This document shows, in pieces, positions 52,256-62,880 of a stretch of 64,000 bases of DNA (position 1 is its first letter; every line of letters begins with the position of its first letter). Position numbers and translations under genes: made by a program. This DNA comes from an uncultured Prevotellaceae bacterium. Lineage in GTDB: Bacteria; Bacteroidota; Bacteroidia; Bacteroidales; Muribaculaceae. The notes under the pieces were generated by a model. It did not search any database and had not been told where the DNA came from. It worked only from the letters and a program-made list of their open reading frames with translations. The DNA is taken from the NCBI GenBank assembly GCA_900319525.1, contig ONOU01000004.1, positions 45,800 to 109,799 on the forward strand. Direction: 5' to 3'.

Positions 52256-53023
52256 TTACGCTTCTTGTTCATTACTAACCTGTTCGCTCGTTTTACCATA
52301 GCGGCGCTCACGCCCCTGGAAGTCTGCTATCGCCTCGACAAAGTCTTCCTTGGTAAAGTCGGGCCAATATTTTGAAGTGAAGTAAAGTTCGCTATACGCT
52401 ATCTGCCACAGCAGGTAGTTGCTCACACGCAGGTCGCCGCCGGTGCGGATGAGCAGATCGGGGTCGGGCATGGCGGCTGTGGCCAGCCTGCTCGAGAACA
52501 TGGCATCATCGATGTCATCGGGATTGATGTCGCCACTGGCCGACTCTCGGGCCAGACGGCGGCAGGCTTCCACAATCTCCCACCGTGACGAGTAGCTCAA
52601 CGCCAGGCACAGCACCAGCCCGGTACAGTGGCTCGTGTCCTGCATGCAGCGGCGCAGGCGGTTGGCGGCAAACTCGGGCATCCGCTCCATGTCACCGATG
52701 GTCGTCAGGCGCACGTTGTTCTTGATCAGGTCGGGCGTCTGCTGCTCGATGCTCACCACGATCAGGTTCATCAACGCATCCACCTCGTCCTGCGGACGAT
52801 TCCAGTTCTCGGTCGAGAAGGTGTAGAGGGTCAAATATTTCACGCCCACTTCACTGGCTATTTCGGTGGCATGACGCACGGTAGCCACACCATTCTCGTG
52901 GCCGAAACTGCGCTCATGGCCATGCTGCTTGGCCCAACGGCCATTGCCATCCATGATGATGGCCACGTGACGCGGTATGCGCGTCGGGTCGAGTTGCCCT
53001 ATTTTGTCGCTGAGTGATGCCAT
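52256..53023 (-). CDS. uppS: Isoprenyl transferase (undecaprenyl diphosphate synthase)
   Basis: UppS makes the C55 polyprenyl diphosphate carrier for peptidoglycan and other surface polymers. The 255-residue protein has the cis-prenyltransferase motifs: [20 protein letters not shown] near 23-42, the [13 protein letters not shown] block near 66-78 and [30 protein letters not shown]. It lies between the DUF6089 gene and bamA, 7 bp before the latter, as is usual in Bacteroidota. Confidence 0.96.
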   Translation of the reverse strand: MASLSDKIGQLDPTRIPRHVAIIMDGNGRWAKQHGHERSFGHENGVATVRHATEIASEVGVKYLTLYTFSTENWNRPQDEVDALMNLIVVSIEQQTPDLIKNNVRLTTIGDMERMPEFAANRLRRCMQDTSHCTGLVLCLALSYSSRWEIVEACRRLARESASGDINPDDIDDAMFSSRLATAAMPDPDLLIRTGGDLRVSNYLLWQIAYSELYFTSKYWPDFTKEDFVEAIADFQGRERRYGKTSEQVSNEQEA

Positions 53024-53033
53024 TGATGATTCT

Positions 53034-53705
53034 TTATTCTATATAATTACACTTGATGCACCGCTTGCCGAACTCGTAGGTTACCGAGAACATGGCAAAC
53101 GAATACCAGTCGGTATTCTTGCCAAACGAGTGCTTGATGCCAAACAGGTCGCTATAACCATCCACACCGTCGTTAAACTCCTTGCGCATCGTGAACTCAA
53201 AGCCTAGGTTAAGGCGGTCCTTGAATTTATATTTCACACCGATGCCCAGGGGGATAGTGAATGATGCCTTGTTGTGGCCATTGCTCATTGCAAACATGAA
53301 ACCCACGCCAGCTACCATGTAGGGGCTGATGGGCTTGTATTTCTTGTATTGGGGACCACGCCCGAAGTTCAAGAAATTGAACTCGGCGGTAAGGCCCAGG
53401 TCAATCAGGTTGGAGGAGATGGAATAGTTATTACCATCAGGATAGACAGTCTCGTCATACATACTGTTGCCGCGAATGTTGGCGTAGTTCAAGTTGGCCT
53501 TGAAAGCCCAACGGCTGTTGTGGGCATAGCGGAACATGACACCGCCCGTCACACTGGGATGCTTGAACAGGTTGCCGTTGTTGGTCTCGCCCAGATAGCC
53601 GGTCATACCCAGCACGGGGCCTATCTCATACTTGTACTGCTGTGCCCATGCGGCAGGCACAGTCACGAGCAGTAGCAGCAACACTATGTACAACGATTTC
53701 TTCAT
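53034..53705 (-). CDS. DUF6089 family outer-membrane beta-barrel protein
   Basis: A 223-residue protein with a signal peptide ([21 protein letters not shown]) and an eight-strand-type barrel: [17 protein letters not shown] at the start of the mature protein, VAGVGF and [18 protein letters not shown]. The ATG at 53705 fits the signal peptide better than the TTG at 53714, which overlaps the upstream stop. It is in the uppS-bamA operon, 10 bp before uppS, but its role is not known. Confidence 0.87.
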   Translation of the reverse strand: MKKSLYIVLLLLLVTVPAAWAQQYKYEIGPVLGMTGYLGETNNGNLFKHPSVTGGVMFRYAHNSRWAFKANLNYANIRGNSMYDETVYPDGNNYSISSNLIDLGLTAEFNFLNFGRGPQYKKYKPISPYMVAGVGFMFAMSNGHNKASFTIPLGIGVKYKFKDRLNLGFEFTMRKEFNDGVDGYSDLFGIKHSFGKNTDWYSFAMFSVTYEFGKRCIKCNYIE

Positions 53706-53710
53706 CGAGA

Positions 53711-55228
53711 TCAATACACGGGATAATTGGTCATGCGGTTAAACACGCCGCGCCACACGTAGGGGATCAACTCTCCCTGTGCATCATAGCCACCGATCAG
53801 ATAGATGAACGGGCAATCCCATGAGGTCACCGGCGACTGGATCCGGCGCGGCAGGTAGTTAGCACCCGATGCCGTCATGCTCTCGACACTCACGATTGCC
53901 TGGGCACCATAGAATTCGGGCACATAGCTGGGGAAGGCGATTGTCGAGTCGGCTTTTGACCAGGTGATACCCTGGGTGCTGGACAGGTAGATGTCATCAT
54001 TCAGCGAGCCGTCGCCCAGCCTACCGCCCATGACATACCACGTCGGCTGAATGGCGTAACGGCGCACGCCTGCCAATCTCCTGTAGGTAAAATAGGGGAC
54101 AAGGGTCGCGTCGGCGATTGCAGGCAATGTTTGGCTGTGAATATTGTTGATTTTGCCCCAACGCTGCCCATCATAGCCCCACACATCGGCCAGCAGATTG
54201 CCGTTGGCATCAATGCCGCCCACGATCATGGCCTGCTGTGACACGGTCCATGAGTTGTCGGTCTCGATCATGCCCGAGGAGTTGCTCACGGGGAAGCCGT
54301 CCTCGACATGGGTTGCGGTAAAGCCCTCGCTGCGGGGATACTCGTCGTGGTAGTAGCCATCGTCACCCTTCATGATGCCCAGCACGCGGTCGCCATAGGC
54401 TCCCAGCAAACTGTGCCACGTCACGCCACACGATGTCCATTCTAGGCCATCGGGCGAACAGTACAGCGCGCCATCGGTGCTCAACACGTACAACTCTTTG
54501 TCGGTCGCGGTGAGTGTTGACACTTGGGGAGTAAACGGCGGGATAAAGGACTGTTTTTCCCAGGTGATTTGACTGATGCTTGACGCCGTGAGCAGCTGGC
54601 AGGCCATGCCGTCATACATCATGATGAGGTATTGGCCGTCATGCTCCACAGCCTTGCAGCCCATGGCGCCCTCGCTGAAACCAGGCAGCTGACGTTGCCA
54701 CTCGACGGGCCATACAAGTGAATCGGGGTTCACCTTGTGAACCAGCACCTTCACTTCATAGTTTTTCTCCTGCAAACCGTCGGCCGAGGTCACCTTGAGC
54801 ATCGTCTGTCCCGTGAAGTCCAGCTTCTGGCTCATCGATGCGGTATATTCTATCGTAGTGTCGGCCTGCTGGGTTGCACCGGTGATCGAGAACACTGCCG
54901 ACGAGACGTTGTTCAGGAAATTGACATTCACTTTCAGTCCCGTAACTTTGGTACCCACAGGCAGCGAGTCGGCATTATAGATCAGGCCACGGTCATAGTC
55001 AATAGTGAAGTGTACCGAGTCCAGGCTGGCCAGCACTTCTGCGTCGGCCTGCAGTGAGAAACCCGTCACGAGTGTGGTTTGGGTACTGCTGCTATAAGTG
55101 AAAGTATCATCGTCATCGTCCTTATCCTTCTTGCACGAGGTGAAAGACGCCGACGTCGAGAATAACACGGCGATCGCCAGCAACAGGTATAGCGGAGTTT
55201 TCTTTATCATTATCGTTTTTATATTCAT
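53711..55228 (-). CDS. DUF6242 family lipoprotein
   Basis: A 505-residue protein with an N-terminal signal ending SFTSC (lipoprotein-like) followed by a KKDKDDDDD stretch. The body has an Ig-like N-terminal part (about 60-170) and a beta-propeller-like C-terminal part with repeated W.K/W.. and G...ND motifs (LLADVWGYDGQRWGKINN, GRLGDGSLNDDIYLSST). The start could be 55228 (MNIKTIMIKKT) or 55210. A -7 box (55247-55254) lies just upstream. It is the first gene of the outer-membrane block. Function unknown. Confidence 0.8.
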   Translation of the reverse strand: MNIKTIMIKKTPLYLLLAIAVLFSTSASFTSCKKDKDDDDDTFTYSSSTQTTLVTGFSLQADAEVLASLDSVHFTIDYDRGLIYNADSLPVGTKVTGLKVNVNFLNNVSSAVFSITGATQQADTTIEYTASMSQKLDFTGQTMLKVTSADGLQEKNYEVKVLVHKVNPDSLVWPVEWQRQLPGFSEGAMGCKAVEHDGQYLIMMYDGMACQLLTASSISQITWEKQSFIPPFTPQVSTLTATDKELYVLSTDGALYCSPDGLEWTSCGVTWHSLLGAYGDRVLGIMKGDDGYYHDEYPRSEGFTATHVEDGFPVSNSSGMIETDNSWTVSQQAMIVGGIDANGNLLADVWGYDGQRWGKINNIHSQTLPAIADATLVPYFTYRRLAGVRRYAIQPTWYVMGGRLGDGSLNDDIYLSSTQGITWSKADSTIAFPSYVPEFYGAQAIVSVESMTASGANYLPRRIQSPVTSWDCPFIYLIGGYDAQGELIPYVWRGVFNRMTNYPVY

Positions 55229-55246
55229 TCGCTTTTTTACAAACGG

Positions 55247-55254
55247 CAAAATTA
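55247..55254 (-). promoter_or_regulatory. -7 box of the DUF6242-uppS-bamA block
   Basis: On the minus strand TAATTTTG lies 18 bp before the ATG at 55228. Its position favours one of the internal ATGs over the longest ORF start at 55312. Confidence 0.45.
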
Positions 55255-55540
55255 CAAAAAAATTCGGTCTTTTGCCCAATTTTTCTTTATTATTAAGGTA
55301 GCACCGCCCCATTTTACACCTTTTTAACGAACTCGAGCCATCAGCGTGGCCCTTCAGCCAAAACGTCTATGGATAAAACCACGCATAGTTGCGAAGCCGC
55401 CCCCTCTGCCGCGTGGGCATGGCTCGCCACGGCTCTGATAAAACCTCACAAAAAGAGGCATCACCGCCGACACCTCTTGCTAGTCACGTGAATTTCAATG
55501 ATTTTTGGACAGTTATACCGCAAGATATGACCGTCATTCT

Positions 55541-56383
55541 CTAGGCCATCCTAGCCGCTGCAAAGCGCACCTTGCCATAACTGTCATCGATGATGCGCAC
55601 CTCGTCAAAGCCGTTTTCATCGAGCAAACGCTTCACCTCGGCACCAAAACGCTGATTGATTTCCAGATACAAGCGGCCTCCCCGCTCCAGCGACTGCCTG
55701 GCATAAGGCACAATGGCCTTGTAGAACAAAAGAGGGTCATTGTCGGGGACAAACAGCGCCTGCCCGGGTTCATAGTCCTTGACATTGCGCTCCATCGACT
55801 CGCGCTCGCTCCAGCAGATATAGGGCGGATTGCTCACAATGATGTCGTAGGTTGCCGCCGGCTGCGGTGCCAGCATGTCGCTCTCAAAGAAGCGCACCTT
55901 GACCTGCAGCGCCTCGGCATTGGCGCGCGCAACAGCCAGCGCATCCCGCGAGACGTCCAGCGCATCGACCTGAGCGAACTTTAGCGCCCGAGCCAACGAG
56001 ATGGCAATGCATCCGCTACCGGTGCCCATGTCGAGCACACGCAGGTCACTTTCCTTATTCTCATCCACAATGAGGTCAACAAGCTGTTCGGTTTCGGGAC
56101 GGGGAATGAGCACCGCCGGCGTCACCTTGAACTTGTGACCGTGGAAACGCGCGTTGCCTACAATATACTGCAGCGGCTCGTGACGTTGCAGCCGGTGAAT
56201 CAAGTCGGTGATACGCTGCTGTGCAAAATCGGGAAGCACACTCTCTTGACGCAGGGCCACATCTACCGGGTCATAGTTGAAAACATCCTCACAGATGACA
56301 CGAATCATCGCCTGCACCTCATGGGGATCGGCCACTCCAGCCAACCCGCTTCGCAGTTGTTCTATCGCTTCTTTAAGTATCAT
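55541..56383 (-). CDS. prmC: Peptide chain release factor N5-glutamine methyltransferase
   Basis: PrmC methylates the GGQ glutamine of release factors RF1 and RF2 with S-adenosylmethionine. The 280-residue protein has the N-terminal helical domain (about 1-75) and a Rossmann methyltransferase with VLDMGTGSGCIAISLA near 116-131 and the diagnostic NPPY at 185-188. It is a single gene with no clear operon partner; the GNAT gene starts upstream on the same strand with a 59-bp gap. Confidence 0.93.
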   Translation of the reverse strand: MILKEAIEQLRSGLAGVADPHEVQAMIRVICEDVFNYDPVDVALRQESVLPDFAQQRITDLIHRLQRHEPLQYIVGNARFHGHKFKVTPAVLIPRPETEQLVDLIVDENKESDLRVLDMGTGSGCIAISLARALKFAQVDALDVSRDALAVARANAEALQVKVRFFESDMLAPQPAATYDIIVSNPPYICWSERESMERNVKDYEPGQALFVPDNDPLLFYKAIVPYARQSLERGGRLYLEINQRFGAEVKRLLDENGFDEVRIIDDSYGKVRFAAARMA

Positions 56384-56442
56384 AATGCCGCAAAGTTACA
56401 CAATTTCGGTCACAACGCCAATAGGTAAAGACAAAAAAGGCC

Positions 56443-57009
56443 TTACTCGCTACAACGGTACACCACACGGCGCAGCTCCTCGACACAGGCCGTCACCTGC
56501 GAGACCGTCATGCCGGGTGAAGTCATGATGCACATGGGCACGGGAGGCAGTCCAGGCGAGTAAGGAGGCTGGATGTAAGGCACCTCATCACGCAGCAGCA
56601 GGCCATGACTCTGATAAAATGCGACCCTGCGTCGGGTAATTTCATCAACAGGCGGCTCGACCTCGAGCAGGACAGGCATTCCCAACCCGGCCACATGCCG
56701 GAGCAGGGAGCCGCCCAGTCCCGCACAACGGCGGGGAGCCGAGACAGCCAGGTGCTCAATGTAACAGCATTCCTCAAGCATCCAATAGGATATGAAGCCC
56801 ACAAGAGCGCCATCATCTATAGCGCCCAACAGGTGAAAGCGGTCTTCCTCATCAATCAGCGCCACTTCTTGATCCCAGTCACGGCGCTCACTAGCGGGAA
56901 AATTCTCAAAGTATAGGCTCTGAAAATTTGCAATATGGGAAGATTTTTTTGAAATTTTATTATAATTTATCACTATTCTAAGATTTTTTTTGTATTTTTG
57001 CAGCCGCAC
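56443..57009 (-). CDS. GNAT-family acetyltransferase
   Basis: A protein of up to 188 residues with a GNAT core: the start of the fold LYFENFPASERRDW, HLLGAIDDGALVGFISYW, YIEHLAVSAPRRCAGLGGSLLRHV (the acetyl-CoA loop R-x-x-G-x-G/A form) and ARHV... to the C-terminal strand. The start is uncertain: the GTG at 57009 lies over the Lrp gene promoter region on the other strand, and a GTG at 56973 is possible. The substrate cannot be told. Confidence 0.7.
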   Translation of the reverse strand: MRLQKYKKNLRIVINYNKISKKSSHIANFQSLYFENFPASERRDWDQEVALIDEEDRFHLLGAIDDGALVGFISYWMLEECCYIEHLAVSAPRRCAGLGGSLLRHVAGLGMPVLLEVEPPVDEITRRRVAFYQSHGLLLRDEVPYIQPPYSPGLPPVPMCIMTSPGMTVSQVTACVEELRRVVYRCSE

Positions 57010-57110
57010 AAGTTATGAACGCCCCTGCTCATATCCCTTGTGCTTTGTAAATGAACGTTTTATAATGCATAATTATTATTTGATTCATCTGTAAAAAACT
57101 ATATATTCTT

Positions 57111-57596
57111 ATGGCTACTAAACTCGATTCACTAGACTACAAGATTTTAAAGATGCTGTCGCTCAATGCGCGAAAGCCTTATTTGGAAATTGCACGCGCC
57201 TGCAACGTGTCGGGTGCAGCTATTCACCAACGCATCCAGAAACTTTACAACATGGACGTCATCAAGGGCTCCATCTCGCTGATCAATCCCGCATCGGTGG
57301 GATATCAGACCTGTGCCTACATTGGTTTCTTCCTTAACGACCCGTCAAAGTTTGACGAGGTGGTGGCAAGGCTCAAAACGGTCCCCGAGGTGGTAGAGTG
57401 TTACTTCACGACCGGCAAGTATGACCTGTTCATCAAGCTGTATGCCCAGAACAACGACCACCTGTTGCAAGTCATCCATGACCGATTCATGAAAATGGGC
57501 CTGGGACGTAGCGAGACCCTCATCACCTTTAAGGAAGTCTTCAAGCGTCAGATTCCCATCGAGCCTGAGGGCAGTGAAGCAACGACGGTTGAATAG
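57111..57596 (+). CDS. Lrp/AsnC-family transcription regulator
   Basis: A 161-residue regulator with an N-terminal winged helix-turn-helix (about 5-55: LDYKILKMLSLNARKPYLEIARACNVSGAAIHQRIQKL) and a C-terminal RAM effector domain (about 65-150: YIGFFLNDPSKFDEVVARLKTVPEVVECYFTTGKYDLFIKLYAQ). Such proteins respond to amino acids and form octamers. A TATTTTTG -7 box is at 56993-57000, giving a leader of about 100 nt. It is followed by a terminator, so it is monocistronic. Confidence 0.92.
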   Translation: MATKLDSLDYKILKMLSLNARKPYLEIARACNVSGAAIHQRIQKLYNMDVIKGSISLINPASVGYQTCAYIGFFLNDPSKFDEVVARLKTVPEVVECYFTTGKYDLFIKLYAQNNDHLLQVIHDRFMKMGLGRSETLITFKEVFKRQIPIEPEGSEATTVE

Positions 57597-57599
57597 GAC

Positions 57600-57632
57600 A
57601 AAAAAGGGGGCGAGCAAGTCGCTCCCTTTTTT
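57600..57632 (+). terminator. Terminator after the Lrp gene
   Basis: AAAAAAGGGGGCGA and TCGCTCCCTTTTTT form a 14-bp stem with one G-U pair, a 5-nt loop and a T-run, 4 bp after the stop. Confidence 0.9.
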
Positions 57633-57673
57633 ATGATATCAAGGTTTCAAATAGATAAAAACAGGACACAATT

Positions 57674-58462
57674 ATGAAAATGAACAATTTTACCACACAG
57701 GAACAGGATTGGATCAGGGACGCACGCACCATGGGCCGCAATGCAGCCGAGGTGCTGAAGGCACACTTTCGCCGCCGTGACCTCTCGATTGAGGACAAGG
57801 GCAGCGCATTTGACATCGTTACCGAGGCCGACAAGGGCAGCGAGCGCATCATCATCGACTACATCCACAGCCATTATCCGGGACACGCCATCCTGAGCGA
57901 GGAGAGTGGCGACGATCATCTGCAGGCCAGTTCGCAATGGATCATCGATCCGCTGGACGGCACGGTGAATTACAGTGCGGGACTGGCCACCTATTGCATC
58001 TCCATCGGCCTGAAAGTGGACGGCGAGACACGCATGGGCTACGTCTATGCCCCCACGCTCGACGAGGAGTTCTATGCCATCAAGGGTAAGGGCGCCTTTG
58101 GCCCCTATGGCCGCTTGCAGGCCAAGGCCACAACCACGCTGGAGCGTGCCGTCATTTCAACAGGATTCCCCTATGACAAAGCCACTAACCCCGACAACAA
58201 CCTCGACCGCTTTGCCCAAGTCATGCCTCGCGTGAGGGGCATCAGGCGGCTCGGCTCGGCAGCGATGGACCTGTGCTATGTCGCCGCAGGCTGGCTCGAC
58301 GGCTACTGGGAACTGAACCTCAAGGAGTGGGACGCCTGCGCCGGCGAACTCATCGCCCAGGAGGCCGGAGCCACCGTCAAGCGCTACCGCGACAACCACG
58401 GCATCTGCATCCTCGCCGCCTGCCCCGGCATCGCCCCCCAACTCCTCAAACTGGTAGAGTGA
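57674..58462 (+). CDS. Inositol monophosphatase family protein
   Basis: A 262-residue magnesium-dependent phosphatase of the IMPase/SuhB/CysQ group. The metal-binding motifs are LSEES (74-78), DPLDGT (92-97) and WDACAG near 217-222. The natural substrate could be an inositol phosphate, a 3'-phosphoadenosine derivative or another sugar phosphate; the sequence does not decide. It is followed by a CTGACAACTAAAAA repeat and trpS. Confidence 0.88.
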   Translation: MKMNNFTTQEQDWIRDARTMGRNAAEVLKAHFRRRDLSIEDKGSAFDIVTEADKGSERIIIDYIHSHYPGHAILSEESGDDHLQASSQWIIDPLDGTVNYSAGLATYCISIGLKVDGETRMGYVYAPTLDEEFYAIKGKGAFGPYGRLQAKATTTLERAVISTGFPYDKATNPDNNLDRFAQVMPRVRGIRRLGSAAMDLCYVAAGWLDGYWELNLKEWDACAGELIAQEAGATVKRYRDNHGICILAACPGIAPQLLKLVE

Positions 58463-58474
58463 TTATCTCGGTGC

Positions 58475-58510
58475 CAAAAACTGACAACTAAAAACTGACA
58501 ACTAAAAACT
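58475..58510 (+). repeat. CTGACAACTAAAAA repeat before trpS
   Basis: Two tandem copies of an AAAACTGACAACTA unit lie just upstream of the trpS -7 box (58518-58525). They resemble the AACTAACAACTAA run at 25772-25800. Confidence 0.65.
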
Positions 58511-58517
58511 TTTTTAC

Positions 58518-58525
58518 TACCTTTG
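58518..58525 (+). promoter_or_regulatory. -7 box of trpS
   Basis: TACCTTTG lies about 35 bp before the trpS start. The expected -33 position falls within the CTGACAACTA repeat and has no TTTG. Confidence 0.5.
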
Positions 58526-58559
58526 TGGCCATTGAAATAAAAATTACAGGAATTTGAAT

Positions 58560-59636
<1,077 letters not shown>

Positions 59637-59655
59637 ACCACAACACAAACAAACG

Positions 59656-59726
59656 GAAAACAATAAGTACAATAAATACAAATCATTCATTTTCATCAGA
59701 TTGTACTCGTTGTATTTATTGTTTTC
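59656..59726. repeat. Inverted repeat between trpS and YgjP-like gene
   Basis: GAAAACAATAA (59656-59666) pairs with TTATTGTTTTC (59716-59726), and further imperfect TACAA/TTGTA pairs extend inward. It may act as a terminator of trpS. The arms are AT-only, so the stem is weak. Confidence 0.55.
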
Positions 59727-59736
59727 AGTTTAGGCA

Positions 59737-60450
59737 ATGAAAGGTTATATCGAGGACAAGGAATTTGGGAAAGTATATGTGGAACTGCGCCGGGGCATGA
59801 CCACGGTGCGGTTCACTTATCATGCCGACGGCCATCTGCTCATGCGGGCGCCGCTAGGCGCTGGCGCCACCCAGCTGCAACAGATGCTCGATATCAACCG
59901 CGAGCAACTGCGCCGGTTGCCTCAACCTCAAGCCGTCTCGTTCCACTTCGGCCAAGTGATGGAATGCTTCAGGTGCCGTGTGGTGATCGAACCCACCAAC
60001 CCGCGCCCCGGCTACCTCAAGACCGAGTGGGACGACGACAACGTCCTCCACGTGACGATGCACGAGAGCACCGATCTGGACGAATTCTCTGCCAAACAAT
60101 ACATCTCTGACCGCATCAGCGAGGCCATGGGCTATATCGCCAACAAGGAGTTGCTGCCCTATGCCCGTGAAGTCGCTCAGGAGCTGAAACTGCAACCCGC
60201 CGGCTTTGAAGTGGGACGCGGCATGCGCAAGTTAGGCCACTGCACAGCCAAGCGAGTCATCCAGCTATCCCGCAATCTCATGTTCTTGCCTGAGGTGCTG
60301 GTGCGCTACATCATCTGCCACGAGCTGGCCCACCTCACCCACATGAACCACTCACCCCAGTTCCACGCCCTGTGCAATGAGTACTGCGGCGGCCACGAGA
60401 AAGAACTGGAACGTCAACTGCGCCAATTCCGCTTCCCCATCCTGAAATAG
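59737..60450 (+). CDS. YgjP-like metallopeptidase domain protein (M48/SprT group)
   Basis: A 237-residue protein with an N-terminal beta-rich part and the zinc-binding HELAH at 195-199, H205 as third ligand in the HxxxxH spacing, preceded by the family's GSCTAKRVIQLSRNL-like stretch (GHCTAKRVIQLSRNLMF). YgjP-like proteins are often taken as zinc proteases, although activity is rarely shown. It stands alone on the plus strand, converging on the DUF2027 gene with a gap of about 80 bp. Confidence 0.85.
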   Translation: MKGYIEDKEFGKVYVELRRGMTTVRFTYHADGHLLMRAPLGAGATQLQQMLDINREQLRRLPQPQAVSFHFGQVMECFRCRVVIEPTNPRPGYLKTEWDDDNVLHVTMHESTDLDEFSAKQYISDRISEAMGYIANKELLPYAREVAQELKLQPAGFEVGRGMRKLGHCTAKRVIQLSRNLMFLPEVLVRYIICHELAHLTHMNHSPQFHALCNEYCGGHEKELERQLRQFRFPILK

Positions 60451-60533
60451 CATCATACAACCTTGCCTTTATCAGACAACCTGCTTTTTTCTTTTACGGG
60501 AAATAGTAGTCGTTATAAACTAAGAAGAGGGTA

Positions 60534-61610
60534 TCAGTGGATGGTGATTTGGGTGGCGCCGAAGCCGTACTCACGGAAACTGGCGTCCTGTGCGGTGCAA
60601 CGGGGATAGCGGCGCTTGAGTTCACCCAGCAGGTGCTGGCGCAGCTTGCCCTCACCCTTACCGTGGATAAAGACGATGCGCTGGCCGTGCTTGCTCAGGT
60701 TGGCGTCCATCACCTCGCGGAACTTGTCCATCTGGTACTCCAGGATGGCGCCGGGCGTCATGCCGTTGAGGTTGTCGAGCAGTGAGGTGATGTGCAGGTC
60801 CTGCACGATGATGCCGTTGGGGTCGGTCTTCTTCTGGACCGGCTTGCGTTGTGGACGGTCCATGCGCTTTTTCTCCTTCATGGCACGCTCCAACTCGCCG
60901 CTGTCAATGCGCATCTGGCGGGCGGGGCGGTCGTTGGTAACGATTTCCACGGCGATGACGGGTACGTCAAAGTAGGGATTCTCGTGGAAGCAATGCACCT
61001 TGTAGAACTTGGTCACGTCAAGGCGCTGCTCAATCAGGGCGGGGTTCTTGAGCTTGAAGCCCTTGCCCTGCTTGAAGGCCACATACTGCACAGCGATGTG
61101 CGTCATATTGTTGAGGTCATCATGACCAAACTCCTCGAGTTCCAGCTGAATGTTGGGCTCGACGATGCCGTGATAGCGGGTAATCCACTCGCCCTCACCG
61201 TCACCACGCGTCATGTAGGTGAAATACAGGAAGTAATTAGAGTCGTTGACCAGCGTGGCATAGAACGTGGTCGTGTTCAAGTGCTTGATTTCGCGAGCCT
61301 CATAGCCCAGCACGACGTTAAGCACCTCGCCCTCGGGCGTTTCCTCGATAGGCAACACGGGCTCTGGGGCGGACTGAGGCCTGGGAGCGGGCTTGTCAGG
61401 CTCCACCTGACGGGCGCGAATATCCAGCGGGCGCTCATAGGCCGATGCCTTGGTGCCAGCCTGTCCCACCACAACCACGTCGCGCTCCAGCGCGGGGCGC
61501 TCAAAGCCATCCTCGTCCTCTACATAGACGGTCTTGCCGTCAATTCTGGACACGCGGCCTCCCCCAACATCGTTGAGGAACCGCACAATATCGTTAACTT
61601 TTACATTCAT
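60534..61610 (-). CDS. DUF2027-Smr domain protein
   Basis: A 358-residue protein with an N-terminal small basic fold (about 1-45), the DUF2027 middle (about 95-240; NVVLGYEAREIKHLNTTTF) and a C-terminal Smr domain (about 275-358; DLHITSLL ... FIHGKGEGKLRQHLLGELKRR). Smr domains nick DNA or RNA in MutS2 and relatives, and the VFIHGKGEGKLR motif with the DLH motif are those residues. A proline-rich linker (about 68-92) joins them. The promoter is at 61635-61666. The target is unknown. Confidence 0.87.
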   Translation of the reverse strand: MNVKVNDIVRFLNDVGGGRVSRIDGKTVYVEDEDGFERPALERDVVVVGQAGTKASAYERPLDIRARQVEPDKPAPRPQSAPEPVLPIEETPEGEVLNVVLGYEAREIKHLNTTTFYATLVNDSNYFLYFTYMTRGDGEGEWITRYHGIVEPNIQLELEEFGHDDLNNMTHIAVQYVAFKQGKGFKLKNPALIEQRLDVTKFYKVHCFHENPYFDVPVIAVEIVTNDRPARQMRIDSGELERAMKEKKRMDRPQRKPVQKKTDPNGIIVQDLHITSLLDNLNGMTPGAILEYQMDKFREVMDANLSKHGQRIVFIHGKGEGKLRQHLLGELKRRYPRCTAQDASFREYGFGATQITIH

Positions 61611-61634
61611 GATTCTTTCGTTTTTTTAAGGCTG

Positions 61635-61666
61635 CAAAAGTACAATTAATTCTTCTCATGACCAAT
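61635..61666 (-). promoter_or_regulatory. Promoter of DUF2027-Smr gene
   Basis: On the minus strand ATTG (61666-61663), a 20-bp spacer and TACTTTTG (61642-61635), about 25 bp before the start. Confidence 0.6.
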
Positions 61667-61685
61667 TCTTTCTCCAGGTGTCTTG

Positions 61686-62813
61686 TTATCGGAACAGGAG
61701 CAGTTCCTCGATGTTGTCGTGATGGATGACGGTAAACGAGGCGTTGGGATAGGCGTTGCGGAATGACAAGGGCGCTGAGCATTTGCGTTTGGGATTCCAC
61801 CTCAGTTCAAAGGCATTGAGTTGGCCGTCTTTTTCTTCAATATAGTCTATTTCTTGCCGGTTGGTGTTGCGCCAGAACCAACTATTGGCATAGTCGCCAG
61901 TGTACTCCTTGCGCTTGACGCACTCAGCTATGACATAATTCTCAAACAGGGCTCCCACGTCGTCACGGTTCTCCACTTGGGAAAAGTTGCCGATGATTGC
62001 GTTCCTGATTCCATTGTCATAGAAGAATATCTTGCGGCTGCTTTTCAACTCGTTGCGCAGGTTGCGACTGAACGATCCCAAGCGGAAAATGATATAGGCT
62101 TGTTCCAGTATGGTCACATAATTGGCAATAGTCTTGGCGTCCAGGTCGCACAGTTGAGCCAATTCGTTAAATGATACCTCTGAGCCTATTTGGTAGGCTA
62201 ATGCCTGTAGCAGTTTCGCCAGTTTGTCCGGCTTATGGATTTTATCAAACTCAAGGATGTCTTTATACAGATAACTCTGTGTGAGTTCGCGCAGAATCGC
62301 AATCTCGTCGCCCTGATGCGTCACCACATCGGGATAACTGCCATAGACCATCCTGTGGGGTATCATCCGCTTCTCCTCAAGCAGGTTTGTTTCGCCGACC
62401 AGTTCTGCAAACGAGAGCGGGAACAATTTGTATTCCCATTTTCGGCCAGTGAGCGGTTCATTGATTTTATTGGCAAGGTCAAATGACGAACTGCCCGACG
62501 CCAACAGTTGGACTTCGGGCATCTGGTCGGTAATCAATTTCAATTTGATGCCGATGTCTGTAATCCGCTGAGCCTCGTCAATCACCACAAGACGAGCATT
62601 CCCAATGATGGCCTTCAAGCGTGTAGAAGTTATGTTTTCAAACAAGCCGCGCACGTCTGGCTCATCACCGCTCATCCACAAGACGTTATCCTCTGATTCC
62701 AGCAGTTCGCGAAACAACGTGGTCTTGCCTACGCGCCTCGCGCCCATGATGACAATAGCCCGGCCGCCAAATAACTGTTTACGGATTCTTTGTTCAATGC
62801 TGCGCGTAATCAT
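61686..62813 (-). CDS. AAA_14/DUF4143 family ATPase
   Basis: A 375-residue P-loop ATPase of a second type: Walker A GARRVGKTTL (24-33), Walker B VVIDEAQRI, then the DUF4143 C-terminal domain, which in related proteins carries a PD-(D/E)XK-like fold (here the NTNRQEIDYIEEKDGQLNAFELRW stretch is the likely place). Such genes are highly multicopy in Bacteroidales and of unknown role. A promoter with a 20-bp spacer (62839-62870) and a 20-bp direct repeat (62881-62932) lie upstream. Confidence 0.85.
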   Translation of the reverse strand: MITRSIEQRIRKQLFGGRAIVIMGARRVGKTTLFRELLESEDNVLWMSGDEPDVRGLFENITSTRLKAIIGNARLVVIDEAQRITDIGIKLKLITDQMPEVQLLASGSSSFDLANKINEPLTGRKWEYKLFPLSFAELVGETNLLEEKRMIPHRMVYGSYPDVVTHQGDEIAILRELTQSYLYKDILEFDKIHKPDKLAKLLQALAYQIGSEVSFNELAQLCDLDAKTIANYVTILEQAYIIFRLGSFSRNLRNELKSSRKIFFYDNGIRNAIIGNFSQVENRDDVGALFENYVIAECVKRKEYTGDYANSWFWRNTNRQEIDYIEEKDGQLNAFELRWNPKRKCSAPLSFRNAYPNASFTVIHHDNIEELLLFR

Positions 62814-62838
62814 ATCAAAATCAATTGTTTTTCAGGCG

Positions 62839-62870
62839 CAAAGATAAGGTCTTTTCGCAATAAATCCAAA
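62839..62870 (-). promoter_or_regulatory. Promoter of AAA_14/DUF4143 gene
   Basis: On the minus strand TTTG (62870-62867), a 20-bp spacer and TATCTTTG (62846-62839), an exact consensus fit. The leader is about 20 nt. Confidence 0.75.
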
Positions 62871-62880
62871 AAAAATATCG

